Part shown: one piece after another, positions 18,941 to 27,382 of the stretch
Layout: the number at the start of each line of letters is the position of its first letter
How positions within the stretch are numbered: the first letter of the stretch is position 1
Assembly (NCBI RefSeq): GCF_021223605.1
Contig: NZ_CP075175.1
Coordinates: 5,101,501 to 5,165,500, forward strand
From: Paenibacillus sp. 481
GTDB taxonomy: Bacteria; Bacillota; Bacilli; Paenibacillales; Paenibacillaceae
Length of the DNA: 64,000 nucleotides
Direction: 5' to 3'
Notes under the pieces: model-generated
What the model was told of the DNA's origin: nothing
The model's database searches: none
Seen by the model: the letters and a program-made list of their open reading frames with translations, nothing else
Position numbers and translations under genes: made by a program

Positions 18941-18970
18941 ATGGGCATCTTGCCTATCACAAAATCATGA
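18941..18970 (+). CDS. Nine-codon leader peptide coupled to the threonine-synthase-like gene
   Basis: A strong GGGGGGG ribosome site directly precedes ATG 18941, which opens MGILPITKS and stops with TGA at 18968-18970. That stop overlaps the ATG of the next gene (ATGA, 18967-18970). The downstream ATG has no ribosome site of its own at normal spacing, so its translation probably depends on ribosomes terminating at this leader. The peptide has Thr and two Ile codons, too few for a classical attenuator. Confidence 0.6.
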   Translation: MGILPITKS

Positions 18971-20223
18971 AATATGTATGTGTAGATTGTCAGCAACAAT
19001 ATGTATCATTTCGCTATGAATGCACGTGTCATGGAATGCTTGACATTCGACACGATTTCTCCGAGATTGACGGTGATTTTCTGAAAGATCGTTTTAATAG
19101 CAGACTGTCTGAACGTATGGGGCCTTATGCAAGCGGCGTTTGGCGTTATAAGGAATTGATCTTCCCAGAAGTAGATGAATCGCATATCGTTTCAAAATAT
19201 GAAGGTAACACAGGGTTGTATCAACATGAATCCATTGCACGTTATGCTGGCGTACGAAACGTATGGTTGAAGGCGCAAAGCGAGAATCCGAGTGGTTCCT
19301 TTAAAGACAATGGAATGACCGTTGCCCTTACACATGGTAAATCACTTGGTTATACGCGATTCACTTGCTCTTCCACTGGAAATACCTCATCTTCACTTGC
19401 CATGTATGCGGCACTAGCTCAAGCTCACTCTTATGTATTTGTCCCAAATAAGAACATCTCACTCAACAAGGTGCTGCAAACGCTCGCCTTTGGCGCGCAT
19501 ATTTTCTCCTTTGACGGCACTTATGACGATGGTATAACGTTTCTTGAACAACATAGTGAAGAGCTTGGTCTGTACATTTGCAATTCGATTAATCCATTTC
19601 GGATTGAGGGACAGAAGAGTATTGTGTACGAAATCGCTCACATGCTGAATTGGAACTTGCCAGAGTGGATCGTCGTCCCTGGTGGGGCACTGAGCAATGT
19701 ATCTGCACTTGGCAAGGGATTATCTGACTTGTATACACTAGGCTTCATCGACAAGTTGCCACGGGTTGTCGTCGTGCAAGCGGAAGGGACTAGCCCTTTT
19801 TACAACATGATCGTCAATAACAGTCCTCAGCTTGAAGCGGAGCTAGAACCATATACAGTCGCTTCGGCTTTGAATATCGGGAATCCGCCAAGCTGGCGCA
19901 AGGCGAAACGTACACTGGAAGAGACGAATGGTATCGCTATCGCGGTGACGGATGAAGAAATTTTGAACGCAAAGGCAATTATTGATGCGTCTGGTATCGG
20001 TTGTGAGCCAGCATCGGCTGCGACGATCGCAGGGGTGAAGAAGCTTGTGGCGCAGTACGTGATAGACAAGGACGAATCCATTGCGTGTATTTTGACAGGG
20101 AACATGCTGAAGGACACGGATGTACTGCGTAACTATCATTTGGAGCGACAGATGCCGTATTCGAATTCATTGATTCATGCGGAGTTGAGTGTTGCTACTG
20201 TGTTCGAGGCGATGCGTAAATGA
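18967..20223 (+). CDS. Threonine-synthase-like PLP enzyme with N-terminal zinc-ribbon cysteines
   Basis: A 418-residue fold-type II PLP enzyme. Cys at ~5, 8, 19 and 21 form a zinc-ribbon-like start. The PLP lysine lies in NPSGSFKDNGM (Lys ~113), the phosphate-binding loop is probably PGGALSN, and STGNTSSSLAM follows the lysine as in threonine synthases. The expected reaction is O-phosphohomoserine to threonine. No hom or thrB is adjacent, so a related beta/gamma-replacement reaction (for example cysteate-synthase-like) is possible. Translation appears coupled to the leader at 18941. Confidence 0.78.
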   Translation: MKYVCVDCQQQYVSFRYECTCHGMLDIRHDFSEIDGDFLKDRFNSRLSERMGPYASGVWRYKELIFPEVDESHIVSKYEGNTGLYQHESIARYAGVRNVWLKAQSENPSGSFKDNGMTVALTHGKSLGYTRFTCSSTGNTSSSLAMYAALAQAHSYVFVPNKNISLNKVLQTLAFGAHIFSFDGTYDDGITFLEQHSEELGLYICNSINPFRIEGQKSIVYEIAHMLNWNLPEWIVVPGGALSNVSALGKGLSDLYTLGFIDKLPRVVVVQAEGTSPFYNMIVNNSPQLEAELEPYTVASALNIGNPPSWRKAKRTLEETNGIAIAVTDEEILNAKAIIDASGIGCEPASAATIAGVKKLVAQYVIDKDESIACILTGNMLKDTDVLRNYHLERQMPYSNSLIHAELSVATVFEAMRK

Positions 20224-20281
20224 TGAAATTAAATGAAGGGTATTAAATGATATAAAAAGTGATGCATACAAAATAGTTCCT

Positions 20282-20338
20282 GCCCAATATCAGCAAGGGT
20301 ACTCCGCTTTTTTGCGGCGTTCCTTACTGATATTGGGC
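20282..20338 (+). terminator. Long hairpin terminator after the PLP enzyme gene
   Basis: GCCCAATATCAG (20282-20293) pairs perfectly with CTGATATTGGGC (20327-20338), with further partial pairing of CTCCGC and GCGG inside. TTATTTG follows, a modest T-rich tail. Confidence 0.75.
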
Positions 20339-20441
20339 TTATTTGCGACAGTCCTCGCTTTAAAACAAATAATCGAATAGTGAATCATTCTTTTCAATTA
20401 ATAAAGGTATTGATTTATTAGAGGGAGTATTCGTAAAACAC

Positions 20442-20472
20442 AAAAAAGGCTTTCGTCACTACGAACGAAACC
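20442..20472 (-). terminator. Terminator for the leftward gene at 20514
   Basis: On the minus strand GGTTTCGT pairs with ACGAAAGCC (one bulge), followed by six T residues. It lies ~40 bp past that gene's stop. Confidence 0.75.
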
Positions 20473-20513
20473 CTCTTGTTGTGTACATAAACGGAGTACG
20501 AAACCTGTTTTTA

Positions 20514-21242
20514 TTAAAACTTTGACGGAAACTGCTGAATGATTGCATTCGTAATGATATCTGCCATTTCTAAAGCTTCTTTTTCGATCTGATCGTAAAG
20601 ATTAATGCTCGCTTGAAAATGTTTCGTTAAAATGGCTACTGCTTCTGCTTTCGTTAAGGCTAGATGTTCATAGAACATGTTTCTAAATGATTCGTAGCTA
20701 ATATAAGGATTAATTTTACTTAAAAAATGAGCGATTTCGTCTCCGTTCGCGTACCATTTTCTCTCCGCAGCATCCGCAGCTTGCTGATCGCCTGCCTTGG
20801 CTGCTTTGACCAGATCCGCAGCTATCACTAAATGATCCCTTATTAAATTACCGTAAGTTGTAGCTATTTGTTCGCCATAATAGGGCTTAAGTGCATTTCC
20901 CATATCGGGGGCGTTTTGTAGAAGACGTGCAGTAGTGAAGTTCAAGTCAGGCAAATTGAAAGCGATACTTAAAATCGTCATTCGCGTCCATGCGACGTGC
21001 TGCTCCCAAAGCGAGCGCATCTGATTGTTTAACGCTAATACTTCCTTACTAATGCAAGGTCCACCTTGTGTGTTGGGACAGGCAGGTGTAGAAGCTACCG
21101 GATTTACAACCATATAAGGTACACAAGGCATATATGCCATTGGGCCAGCTTGAGGATAGTACGAATTCCATCTGGGCAAATCATTTTCCTCCCGACAAAT
21201 AAAAGAAGGCGTTCCATAATAGGAGTATGGATACATTGTCAT
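20514..21242 (-). CDS. Uncharacterised protein with Tyr/Pro-rich N-terminus and helical C-terminus
   Basis: A 242-residue protein. The first ~60 residues are rich in Tyr, Pro and Cys (MYPYSYYG, PCVPYMVVNP). The rest is helical and regular (LWEQHVAWTRMTILSIAFNLPD, IRDHLVIAADLVKAAKAGD). There is no signal peptide. The composition of the start resembles small spore-coat-associated proteins; this is only an impression. AAAGGAG supports the ATG. It is monocistronic, with its own terminator at 20442-20472. The family was not recognised. Confidence 0.7.
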   Translation of the reverse strand: MTMYPYSYYGTPSFICREENDLPRWNSYYPQAGPMAYMPCVPYMVVNPVASTPACPNTQGGPCISKEVLALNNQMRSLWEQHVAWTRMTILSIAFNLPDLNFTTARLLQNAPDMGNALKPYYGEQIATTYGNLIRDHLVIAADLVKAAKAGDQQAADAAERKWYANGDEIAHFLSKINPYISYESFRNMFYEHLALTKAEAVAILTKHFQASINLYDQIEKEALEMADIITNAIIQQFPSKF

Positions 21243-21463
21243 TACGCTCCTTTATACGACTCTCGATTGTTAGCTCATCATATGAGGCAAATGCCTAACG
21301 TGTTCCTGTAAAAATACAGACAATACAGACTTCCTCCGCGCTTATAACGCGTCATGCATTTTAAGATACATCAATCGTGATTGATAAGGCTGTGGTTGGA
21401 GCGGGTGTATGTGGATTTTGTAGGGAGTCATTCGTTATTCATACATTCAACAAATGATTGAAC

Positions 21464-21518
21464 ATATGATAAGGTTTTGTGATTAAAACCCGCATTTTAT
21501 ATCAAAACCTTATCATAT
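21464..21518. repeat. 16-bp perfect inverted repeat, copy B of an intergenic element
   Basis: ATATGATAAGGTTTTG (21464-21479) and its exact reverse complement (21503-21518) flank a 23-nt loop containing GATTAAAACCCGC. The loop and right arm match copies A (16132) and C (22719). There is no T-run, so it is not a simple terminator. It lies ~215 bp upstream of the secreted-protein gene. Confidence 0.5.
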
Positions 21519-21732
21519 ATCATTAGAAATAATAAGGTTTGCAAGGAGTTATTCCTTTCATATTTATGAATTTTTACGTTATTAACTATAAAACTTTTTA
21601 ATAGGCTACTTAAAAGTTATATTTTTCTTATATAAAGAATATTATGGAATCTAAGGGGTTTATTTGATATAATTCATGATAGATTCGACACAATGAACCT
21701 AACATCAAATATGTATAAAAAGGAGCGTTTTA

Positions 21733-22149
21733 ATGATGAAAAAATATGTTATCGGTTTCTCGACACTTCTGTTTTTAGCTTCTGCTGTTCCAGCGTTGGC
21801 GCAAGATGTTCAACAAGCACCTGCTGCCAAAACGATTAATACGAGTATTCAAATTGGCCAAAATGAGTCAACTTTTTCATCCTACATTAGATGTTTCGTG
21901 GCATGGAACGCTTTCCCAGGAGCACGCTATTATGAAATCTCGGTATTCGATATGACTACTAACCAATTGTCTGAATCATCTCGTTTTGATCGTTCATCTA
22001 TTAATCATACGGCTACGCTAGAGCCGGGACATAACTATCATATTTCTGTTCGAGCTCTTGATCAAAACCTAAACACAATAGGTTCTAGTCACGCCACCAT
22101 TATGGGTGCAAATCCATCAAATACTTATTTGCTTATGAATCTAATTTAG
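21733..22149 (+). CDS. Small secreted protein with a fibronectin-III-like fold pattern
   Basis: A 138-residue protein with a clear signal peptide (KKYVIGFSTLLFLASAVPALAQ, cleavage after ALA). The mature part has FN3-like strands: VAWNAFPGARYYEISVFD and LEPGHNYHISVRALDQN. This suggests an extracellular binding or matrix protein. AAAAAGGAG precedes the start, and a strong terminator follows ten bases after the stop, so it is monocistronic. The specific role is unknown. Confidence 0.8.
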   Translation: MMKKYVIGFSTLLFLASAVPALAQDVQQAPAAKTINTSIQIGQNESTFSSYIRCFVAWNAFPGARYYEISVFDMTTNQLSESSRFDRSSINHTATLEPGHNYHISVRALDQNLNTIGSSHATIMGANPSNTYLLMNLI

Positions 22150-22158
22150 TATAACGAT

Positions 22159-22191
22159 AAAGCTGTTGAGTGTTTCTCAACAGCTTTTTTA
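22159..22191 (+). terminator. Rho-independent terminator
   Basis: AAAGCTGTTGAG (22159-22170) and CTCAACAGCTTT form a perfect stem with a 5-nt loop and a T-run. Confidence 0.95.
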
Positions 22192-22301
22192 TATAGAGTA
22201 GATGCGATGATGTGGCGTCGGTCTTTAATGGAAGGCTGGAATGTGGAATGCGTTAGAGAATGGGAACCAGCCAACAGTATTTAAAAGTAGGAGGGAAGCT
22301 G

Positions 22302-22565
22302 ATGATGAACACGAAAATCGAGTATATGACCGCTGGATCAGATATAGGTCCTTATGGAATAACCACCGGAAAAGATGGAGCACTGTGCTACATAGTACAG
22401 TGAGGGAATCGAATAGGACGAATCGTAGGGAACGGGGAAATGAGCTTAGTTATTATTCCGACTCCGGATACAGCTCCAATGGCTATCATTTCCGATCAAT
22501 CTGGTGACGTGTGGTTCGCTGATTAGAGTGGTCAGATTGGGCGTTTAACGATCATTTCGGAGTAG
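22302..22565 (+). pseudogene. vgb: Streptogramin lyase (Vgb) remnant with two internal stops
   Basis: A perfect ribosome site (AGGAGGGAAGCTG) precedes ATG 22302. The frame reads MNTKIEYMTAGSDIGPYGI, matching the start of virginiamycin B lyase (beta-propeller opening the streptogramin B ring), and continues past TGA 22401 with GNRIGRIVG, then GDVWFAD, TAG 22524 and SGQIGRLT. Only ~88 codons remain of a ~295-codon gene. It is an inactivated 5' fragment. Confidence 0.75.
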
Positions 22566-22718
22566 ATTGATGTTTTATGCCGTTGCATCCTAAATTGTTG
22601 TCTAGGGCCTTTAAAATTGATTGTAATCACCAATCGTAGGAAGGCTGAGCATTCTAGATTAGAACGTTACATATTAAGTTGCTAAGTATAGTTGGAAGTG
22701 GAATTAGGCATTATTGTA

Positions 22719-22756
22719 AATTTTGTGATTAAAGCAAACAATTGATTAAACCTTAA
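22719..22756. repeat. Intergenic repeat element, copy C
   Basis: TTTTGTGATTAAAGC...GATTAAACCTTAA aligns with the loop and right arm of copy B at 21464-21518. The rest of the 22566-23414 gap holds the terminator-like hairpin at 22830 and the transposon end at 23087; I see no gene in it. Confidence 0.35.
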
Positions 22757-22829
22757 TGAGGATGCAATCAATAATCAATGAGCGGCATTAGAAATATTCA
22801 AATGTTAATGGATAAACGAATGATTAAAG

Positions 22830-22865
22830 CAAGTTGTTCAAAAAAATTGAGCAGCTTGTTTTTTT
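22830..22865 (+). terminator. Terminator-like hairpin
   Basis: CAAGTTGTTC (22830-22839) pairs with GAGCAGCTTG (22849-22858) using two G-U pairs, followed by seven T residues. It may have served the lost 3' part of the vgb gene. Confidence 0.6.
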
Positions 22866-23086
22866 GTTACAAAGAAACATTAACGAATAAAGTTGAACAG
22901 TAAAAGCGGAACTTAAGTACAGAGTTAGTCACGGTAAGCTGGAACGTAAAATGACAAGACTCAGCAAGAATCAGTTGGAATCCAGCTTAGTTCCATACAT
23001 ATGTGCATTACTTTTTCACAAAACCCGTATTTTGTACATATGTATATAATAAAAGATTATGCCTTATACAGCATGCCCTCTTGTCG

Positions 23087-23140
23087 TGTCGGATGACAAG
23101 AAGTTGATGACATTAGTGACAAGAAGTTGACGACATTCCT
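23087..23140 (+). repeat. Left transposon end with tandem TnsB-type sites
   Basis: After TGTCGGAT come two 23-bp units, 23095-23117 and 23118-23140, each GACAAGAAGTTG(A/C)... GACATT, identical at 19 or more positions. Spacing and orientation relative to the terminal TGT mimic Tn7L, whose sites read GACAATAAAGT inward. Confidence 0.6.
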
Positions 23141-23414
23141 GTGTAGGAATCTTAGTTAAAATTAAACTTCATTGTTCAGTCAACCACATTATGCTTAATC
23201 AAATTTCCCCCAAAAATAGTTAATACAATCATAAGACATTTCTCAATGAACAATATTTTCTTCAATGTACATGGTGACTGCATAACAAATAACCTACTTT
23301 CGGAATTTATCCAACGAAATAAGTAGGTTTAAGAGGATTAATATATATTAGGTTCACTTCTACTCTATTTAATGTAAAAGCAGGATTGCTTTTTATCACT
23401 CTCCTACTTTTAGT

Positions 23415-24241
23415 TTACGATATCATGCTATTTTGTTCTTTTTTTCGTTTCCCCTTTGGTTTTATTGACTTAGAGCTGCTCTTATCTAAAGCATCTAGAC
23501 TAGCCTGAAGTGCAGACATTAAATCGAGAACATTGCTTTTTGGATGAGCAACCTCATTTTGTAGTATTTCTTCCCCCTGAATCTTTTTCGTAATCACTTG
23601 TTGTAGCCGTTTCCTATAGTCATCCTGGTACTTGGTAGGCTCAAAAGAAACTGAAAGATGCTGAACAATAGATTGCGCCATTTTTAACTCGCTAGGATCA
23701 ACAACGGGATTTGTCTGTACATTAGGAACTTCTTCAATTGATCTAACTTCGTCAAAGTAATACAGTGTTTCTAAGACAAGACAGTTATTTAGAACTCTGA
23801 CTGCACCTAGACTCGTTTTCGTACGAATTGATACTTGACATATCCCAATTTTCCCAGTAGTTTTTAATGCCTCCATCAAAAGCGTATAACCTCTATCAGC
23901 TCGGCCATCAGGAGATAGATAATATGTTTTTTGAAAGTATATGGGGTCAATTTCTTCGATACTCACAAAATCCATAATTCTTATTTCTTTATTTACTTCT
24001 GGCAGAAGCTCATCTAATTCTTCTTTTTCAAAATATACATATTGATTTTTTTGAAATTCAAATCCCTTTACAAGGTCTGTTCTCTATTACACTGATTGCA
24101 CGTTTTAAGCATTGAAATAGGTGCACCACAAGCTCTATGAATTTGTTTCATCGATATGTCCTTATCCTCAGTTGCTGCGTGCATTTTTACGGGGAGATGA
24201 ACGAGACCGAAACTTAGCGCACCTTTCCACAATGTATGCAT
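23415..24241 (-). pseudogene. ku: Ku (NHEJ end-binding protein), frameshifted
   Basis: From ATG 24241 the frame reads MHTLWKGALSFGLVHLPVKMHAA, the typical Ku N-terminus, and includes CGAPISMLKTCNQCNRE. It hits a stop near 24070; the rest continues in another frame (DLVKGFEFQKNQYVYFEKEEL ... MDFVSIEEIDPIYF) to 23415, ending with a Lys-rich tail. Joined, it is a normal-length bacterial Ku that bridges DNA ends and recruits LigD. A single indel at ~24070-24085 breaks it, unless the break is a sequencing error. The divergent ligase gene at 24395 is its natural partner. Confidence 0.85.
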
Positions 24242-24394
24242 AACCTATCTACCCTTCCCTTTTTATATACATTATTATTCCCACTTTGGCTAAGATTTAA
24301 ACTATAAAATCTCTTTAAATACATCACTTTTGTCCGGGATTTCATGTATATTGCTGGTCGAGGACGTTAAGAATTTTAATAGTCAATATAAGGA

Positions 24395-25264
24395 GTGAGT
24401 AAGATTACTTTTCGTTTTCCACCAATGCTACTTGAAATGTACGAACACCCATTCGATGATGACAAGTACATATTTGAGCCTAAAATCGACGGTCATCGAG
24501 CGATATTAACGTATTTTGATCAGAAAACTAACATATATACTCGTTACGGTAATAATGTTACCCGTCAATATCCTGAACTACATAGACTGACTTGGAAGCA
24601 TAATATTGTGTTAGATGGGGAAATAGCTTGCGTTAACTCTGGTAAAATCGAATATGAATCGGTAATGCAGCGTCTTAAAACCGAAAACAGTATGAGGATA
24701 AAAATATTATCTTCAAATCTACCCGCTACCTTCATTGCTTTTGATATATTGTGGTATAAGAATCAGGATCTTCGGCGTTTACCCTTGATTCAGCGGAAAT
24801 ATATACTCTCACAAATATGTATGAAAGGCCTAGATGGTATCACTACTATTCCAGTGCTTGAAAATACAGGAGTTGCTCTCTTTGAATATATTCAAAAACA
24901 AAGTATGGAGGGAATGGTTGCTAAATTAAAAGATAGCTGCTATATAGGAAAACGATCGAGTTCTTGGTTAAAAATCATTAATTGGACGATTACTACCGTT
25001 TATTTAGTTGGATATCATAAACTAGGTTTAGGGTGGCTAACTTCCGTATGTTTAGATAGTGGTCAATATAAACAAACAGGTATAGTTCAATGCGGTATGA
25101 CTAATGTCCATAGAAAATTCTACGAGGAATATTGTAAATCCAACCTATTGAAGGAAGACAACGAATATGTATATATTGAACCGAGAATTCAAGCTAAAGT
25201 GAAGATAAGAAATTGGACAAGTCACGGGATGTTGAGAGTACCGATTTTTATTGATTTTGTATAA
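24395..25264 (+). CDS. ATP-dependent DNA ligase (LigD-type catalytic core)
   Basis: A 289-residue ligase. The adenylation motif is FEPKIDGHRA (Lys ~30), followed by YTRYGNNVT (motif Ia-like), LDGEIAC (motif III), FIAFDILWY (IIIa), MEGMVAKLKD (IV) and SSSWLKI (V), then an OB-like C-terminus. It lacks the polymerase and phosphoesterase domains of full LigD. It seals ends bridged by Ku. The GTG start overlaps its own AAGGAG; ATT 24404, nine bases later, sits at better spacing and could be the true or mutated start. Ku, encoded divergently, is broken. Confidence 0.85.
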   Translation: MSKITFRFPPMLLEMYEHPFDDDKYIFEPKIDGHRAILTYFDQKTNIYTRYGNNVTRQYPELHRLTWKHNIVLDGEIACVNSGKIEYESVMQRLKTENSMRIKILSSNLPATFIAFDILWYKNQDLRRLPLIQRKYILSQICMKGLDGITTIPVLENTGVALFEYIQKQSMEGMVAKLKDSCYIGKRSSSWLKIINWTITTVYLVGYHKLGLGWLTSVCLDSGQYKQTGIVQCGMTNVHRKFYEEYCKSNLLKEDNEYVYIEPRIQAKVKIRNWTSHGMLRVPIFIDFV

Positions 25265-25621
25265 GCTAGCTCCATTTTTATACTTTGTTGTGCATAGAAA
25301 ATAAAGTCTTAGACTGCCGCTGTTATTAATACACTAACGTTTCCCGTTAGCGTAAATACATCAATCGGTTGCTTTCGAAATAGACCTTTTTTTATTTTTT
25401 CTTTATTTCCTGACTCACCAATTAGTCGTAAATAGTTCTGATTTTCTAAAATTGTCTAGTGTATTCTTGGGTCCGATAAAATGTTGAATTAGGAGTTTAT
25501 TAAACTCAGGTACCGGACATTACATTTCATTCAGATTTCGAATGACATTTTAAAGTTCCTTACCAACCTGAACAAGCCCATGCAAAAGGATCGTTCGAAT
25601 CCGGAAGAACGCTACTTCGCG

Positions 25622-26749
25622 TTAACTTGCCAGAGCGAAACTTTCCCATTTATTCGGTCCTGTCCAAAATACCCAGCGCTCACGTCCGTTCACGAATACA
25701 TCAAGCTGTGTATTTGTTTGAAAGATCCAAGCCAGGGGTGCTCCCGGCGGCGCAATATCCGGTGGACTAATACCAACAGGACCTTGCCACATACCGCCGC
25801 CGACCACCCAAGAAACATGAAGAGCGCCGTTATTACCTATAAAGAACGCGTCCAACTGATTGCTGGTCTGGGGTGCCGAGATAACGTTCCCGCCTGGCGG
25901 TGCAATATTCGGCAGACTAATACCGACGGGACCTTGCCATGTACCGCCGCCGGCCACCCATGCAACATTGAGTGCGCCATTCTTCCCTATAAAAAAGACA
26001 TTCAATTGATTTCTTGTCTGTATTGCGGTGCTGACGCCAGCCCCTGGCGGCGCAATATCCGGTGGACTAATACCGACAGGATCTTGCCACGTACCGCGGC
26101 CGACCACCCAAGAAATATGAAGTGCGCCATTATTTCCAAAATACACTACAACTAACTGATTGGATCCCTGACCGCCAGTAGCGAATCTTGCTCCCGGTGG
26201 CGCAGTATTCCGTGGACTAATACCGACGGGACCATTCCAATCTTGGGCGCTTATGCCAGACGTGCTTGCCCATGCAACATTGAGTACGCCATTGTTATCA
26301 AAAAAGAAGACGTCTAACTGTCTGGAAGTCTGATAACCTATTGCCACGCTTCCACCCGGCGGTGCGATATTCGGAGGGCTTATACGGACGGGTTCGTTCC
26401 ATGTACCGAGACCGATCACCGAGGCGACGTAGAGAGCACCATCCGTTCCGATGAAAAAGACATTAACTTGAGACGTATAGTACACAGCATCCGTTCCGGC
26501 CTCCGCACCTGGATATACCGCCAATGGGATGCCGCCTCGCCATCCAACCGCAACCCTCGCGCCTGGCAGTGCAATATTCGGCCTGCTAATGCCTACTGGT
26601 CGATTCCAAGTACCCGTGCCTAACACCCAAGCAACATATAGAGCGCCATCATCCCCAATAAAAAACGTGTCGACCTGAAGACCACCAGACTGAACACCCT
26701 GATAAGAGGCTGCGATGCCCGCGCCTGAAGGTGCCACCACTCTTGCCAT
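25622..26749 (-). CDS. Repeat-built beta-propeller lectin-like protein (PLL type)
   Basis: A 375-residue protein from ATG 26749, set by GGAGGTATAGGG; there is no signal peptide. About seven imperfect ~49-residue repeats follow the plan QLDVFFIGNNGALHVSWVVG-GTWQGPVGIS-PDIAPPGA. This matches the Photorhabdus lectin-like (fucose/glycan-binding) seven-bladed propeller family. It probably binds carbohydrate; such proteins are often toxins' partners or host-interaction factors. Neighbouring repeats are nearly identical in places, suggesting recent duplication of blades. Confidence 0.75.
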   Translation of the reverse strand: MARVVAPSGAGIAASYQGVQSGGLQVDTFFIGDDGALYVAWVLGTGTWNRPVGISRPNIALPGARVAVGWRGGIPLAVYPGAEAGTDAVYYTSQVNVFFIGTDGALYVASVIGLGTWNEPVRISPPNIAPPGGSVAIGYQTSRQLDVFFFDNNGVLNVAWASTSGISAQDWNGPVGISPRNTAPPGARFATGGQGSNQLVVVYFGNNGALHISWVVGRGTWQDPVGISPPDIAPPGAGVSTAIQTRNQLNVFFIGKNGALNVAWVAGGGTWQGPVGISLPNIAPPGGNVISAPQTSNQLDAFFIGNNGALHVSWVVGGGMWQGPVGISPPDIAPPGAPLAWIFQTNTQLDVFVNGRERWVFWTGPNKWESFALAS

Positions 26750-27029
26750 CCCTATACCTCCTAATAAATTTTCTAACTTATAATTATTAAACAAATGTTC
26801 TGTATATGTGAACAATAAATAACACTAACATTTCAGTAGTCTTTAGTCTCCTTTTACAACTAAACTGCCCGTTAGCTTAAGGAAGCGCCCGCCAGTCTAC
26901 AATGTAGTGTAGCGCTTAAGATGAAATTTAGAATACTAAAATGTCATTCTGTGTTAATAAAACTCAACCGATACTCCTGAAATATTGTCTATGTAAGGAC
27001 CTGTAACACTCCTATATGTAACGTTAAAG

Positions 27030-27047
27030 AGGCTGCAAATGCAGCCT
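27030..27047 (-). terminator. Hairpin downstream of the small leftward ORF
   Basis: AGGCTGCA and TGCAGCCT pair around a 2-nt loop. On the minus strand it lies 14 bases after the stop at 27061, with a weak TCTTT tail. Confidence 0.45.
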
Positions 27048-27060
27048 TTATTACCTTTTG

Positions 27061-27309
27061 TTACTCCCTGTTAACACTTATTCGAATTTCAGGTGGGGGA
27101 ACCTTTTTTTTATATTCATCATCCGGTAGTAATCTGTTTGCATGTATCGCTACAACTTTGTTATTACTTACAGATTGCCTTCTGAGATATATTTGGTCAT
27201 TAGAATTCATTGCATCAAGTAAAGATAATAATTGTTCCTGATTAAACTTAGCTAGGTAAGGAACAATACAACGATCATAAAGCGAAGAGGTAATAATTTG
27301 AAGTAACAA
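27061..27309 (-). CDS. Small uncharacterised protein, possibly a gene fragment
   Basis: An 82-residue ORF from TTG with no recognisable ribosome site. The sequence (LYDRCIVPYLAKFNQEQLLSLLDAM...) is compositionally protein-like, with a helical middle and a basic C-terminus. The weak start suggests a truncated 3' part of a larger gene. A hairpin follows the stop. Not recognised. Confidence 0.35.
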   Translation of the reverse strand: MLLQIITSSLYDRCIVPYLAKFNQEQLLSLLDAMNSNDQIYLRRQSVSNNKVVAIHANRLLPDDEYKKKVPPPEIRISVNRE

Positions 27310-27382
27310 TAAACTGACTTGTGATCTATAATGGTATTCGTCCGGACAACAAAATATAATTCAATGCAAAGAAGGGTTAGTA

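Noticed and set aside
18967-20223. T-box or Thr-attenuator in front of the PLP enzyme gene
   Set aside because: The leader has only one Thr codon, and no T-box specifier structure or antiterminator was seen between 18803 and 18940.
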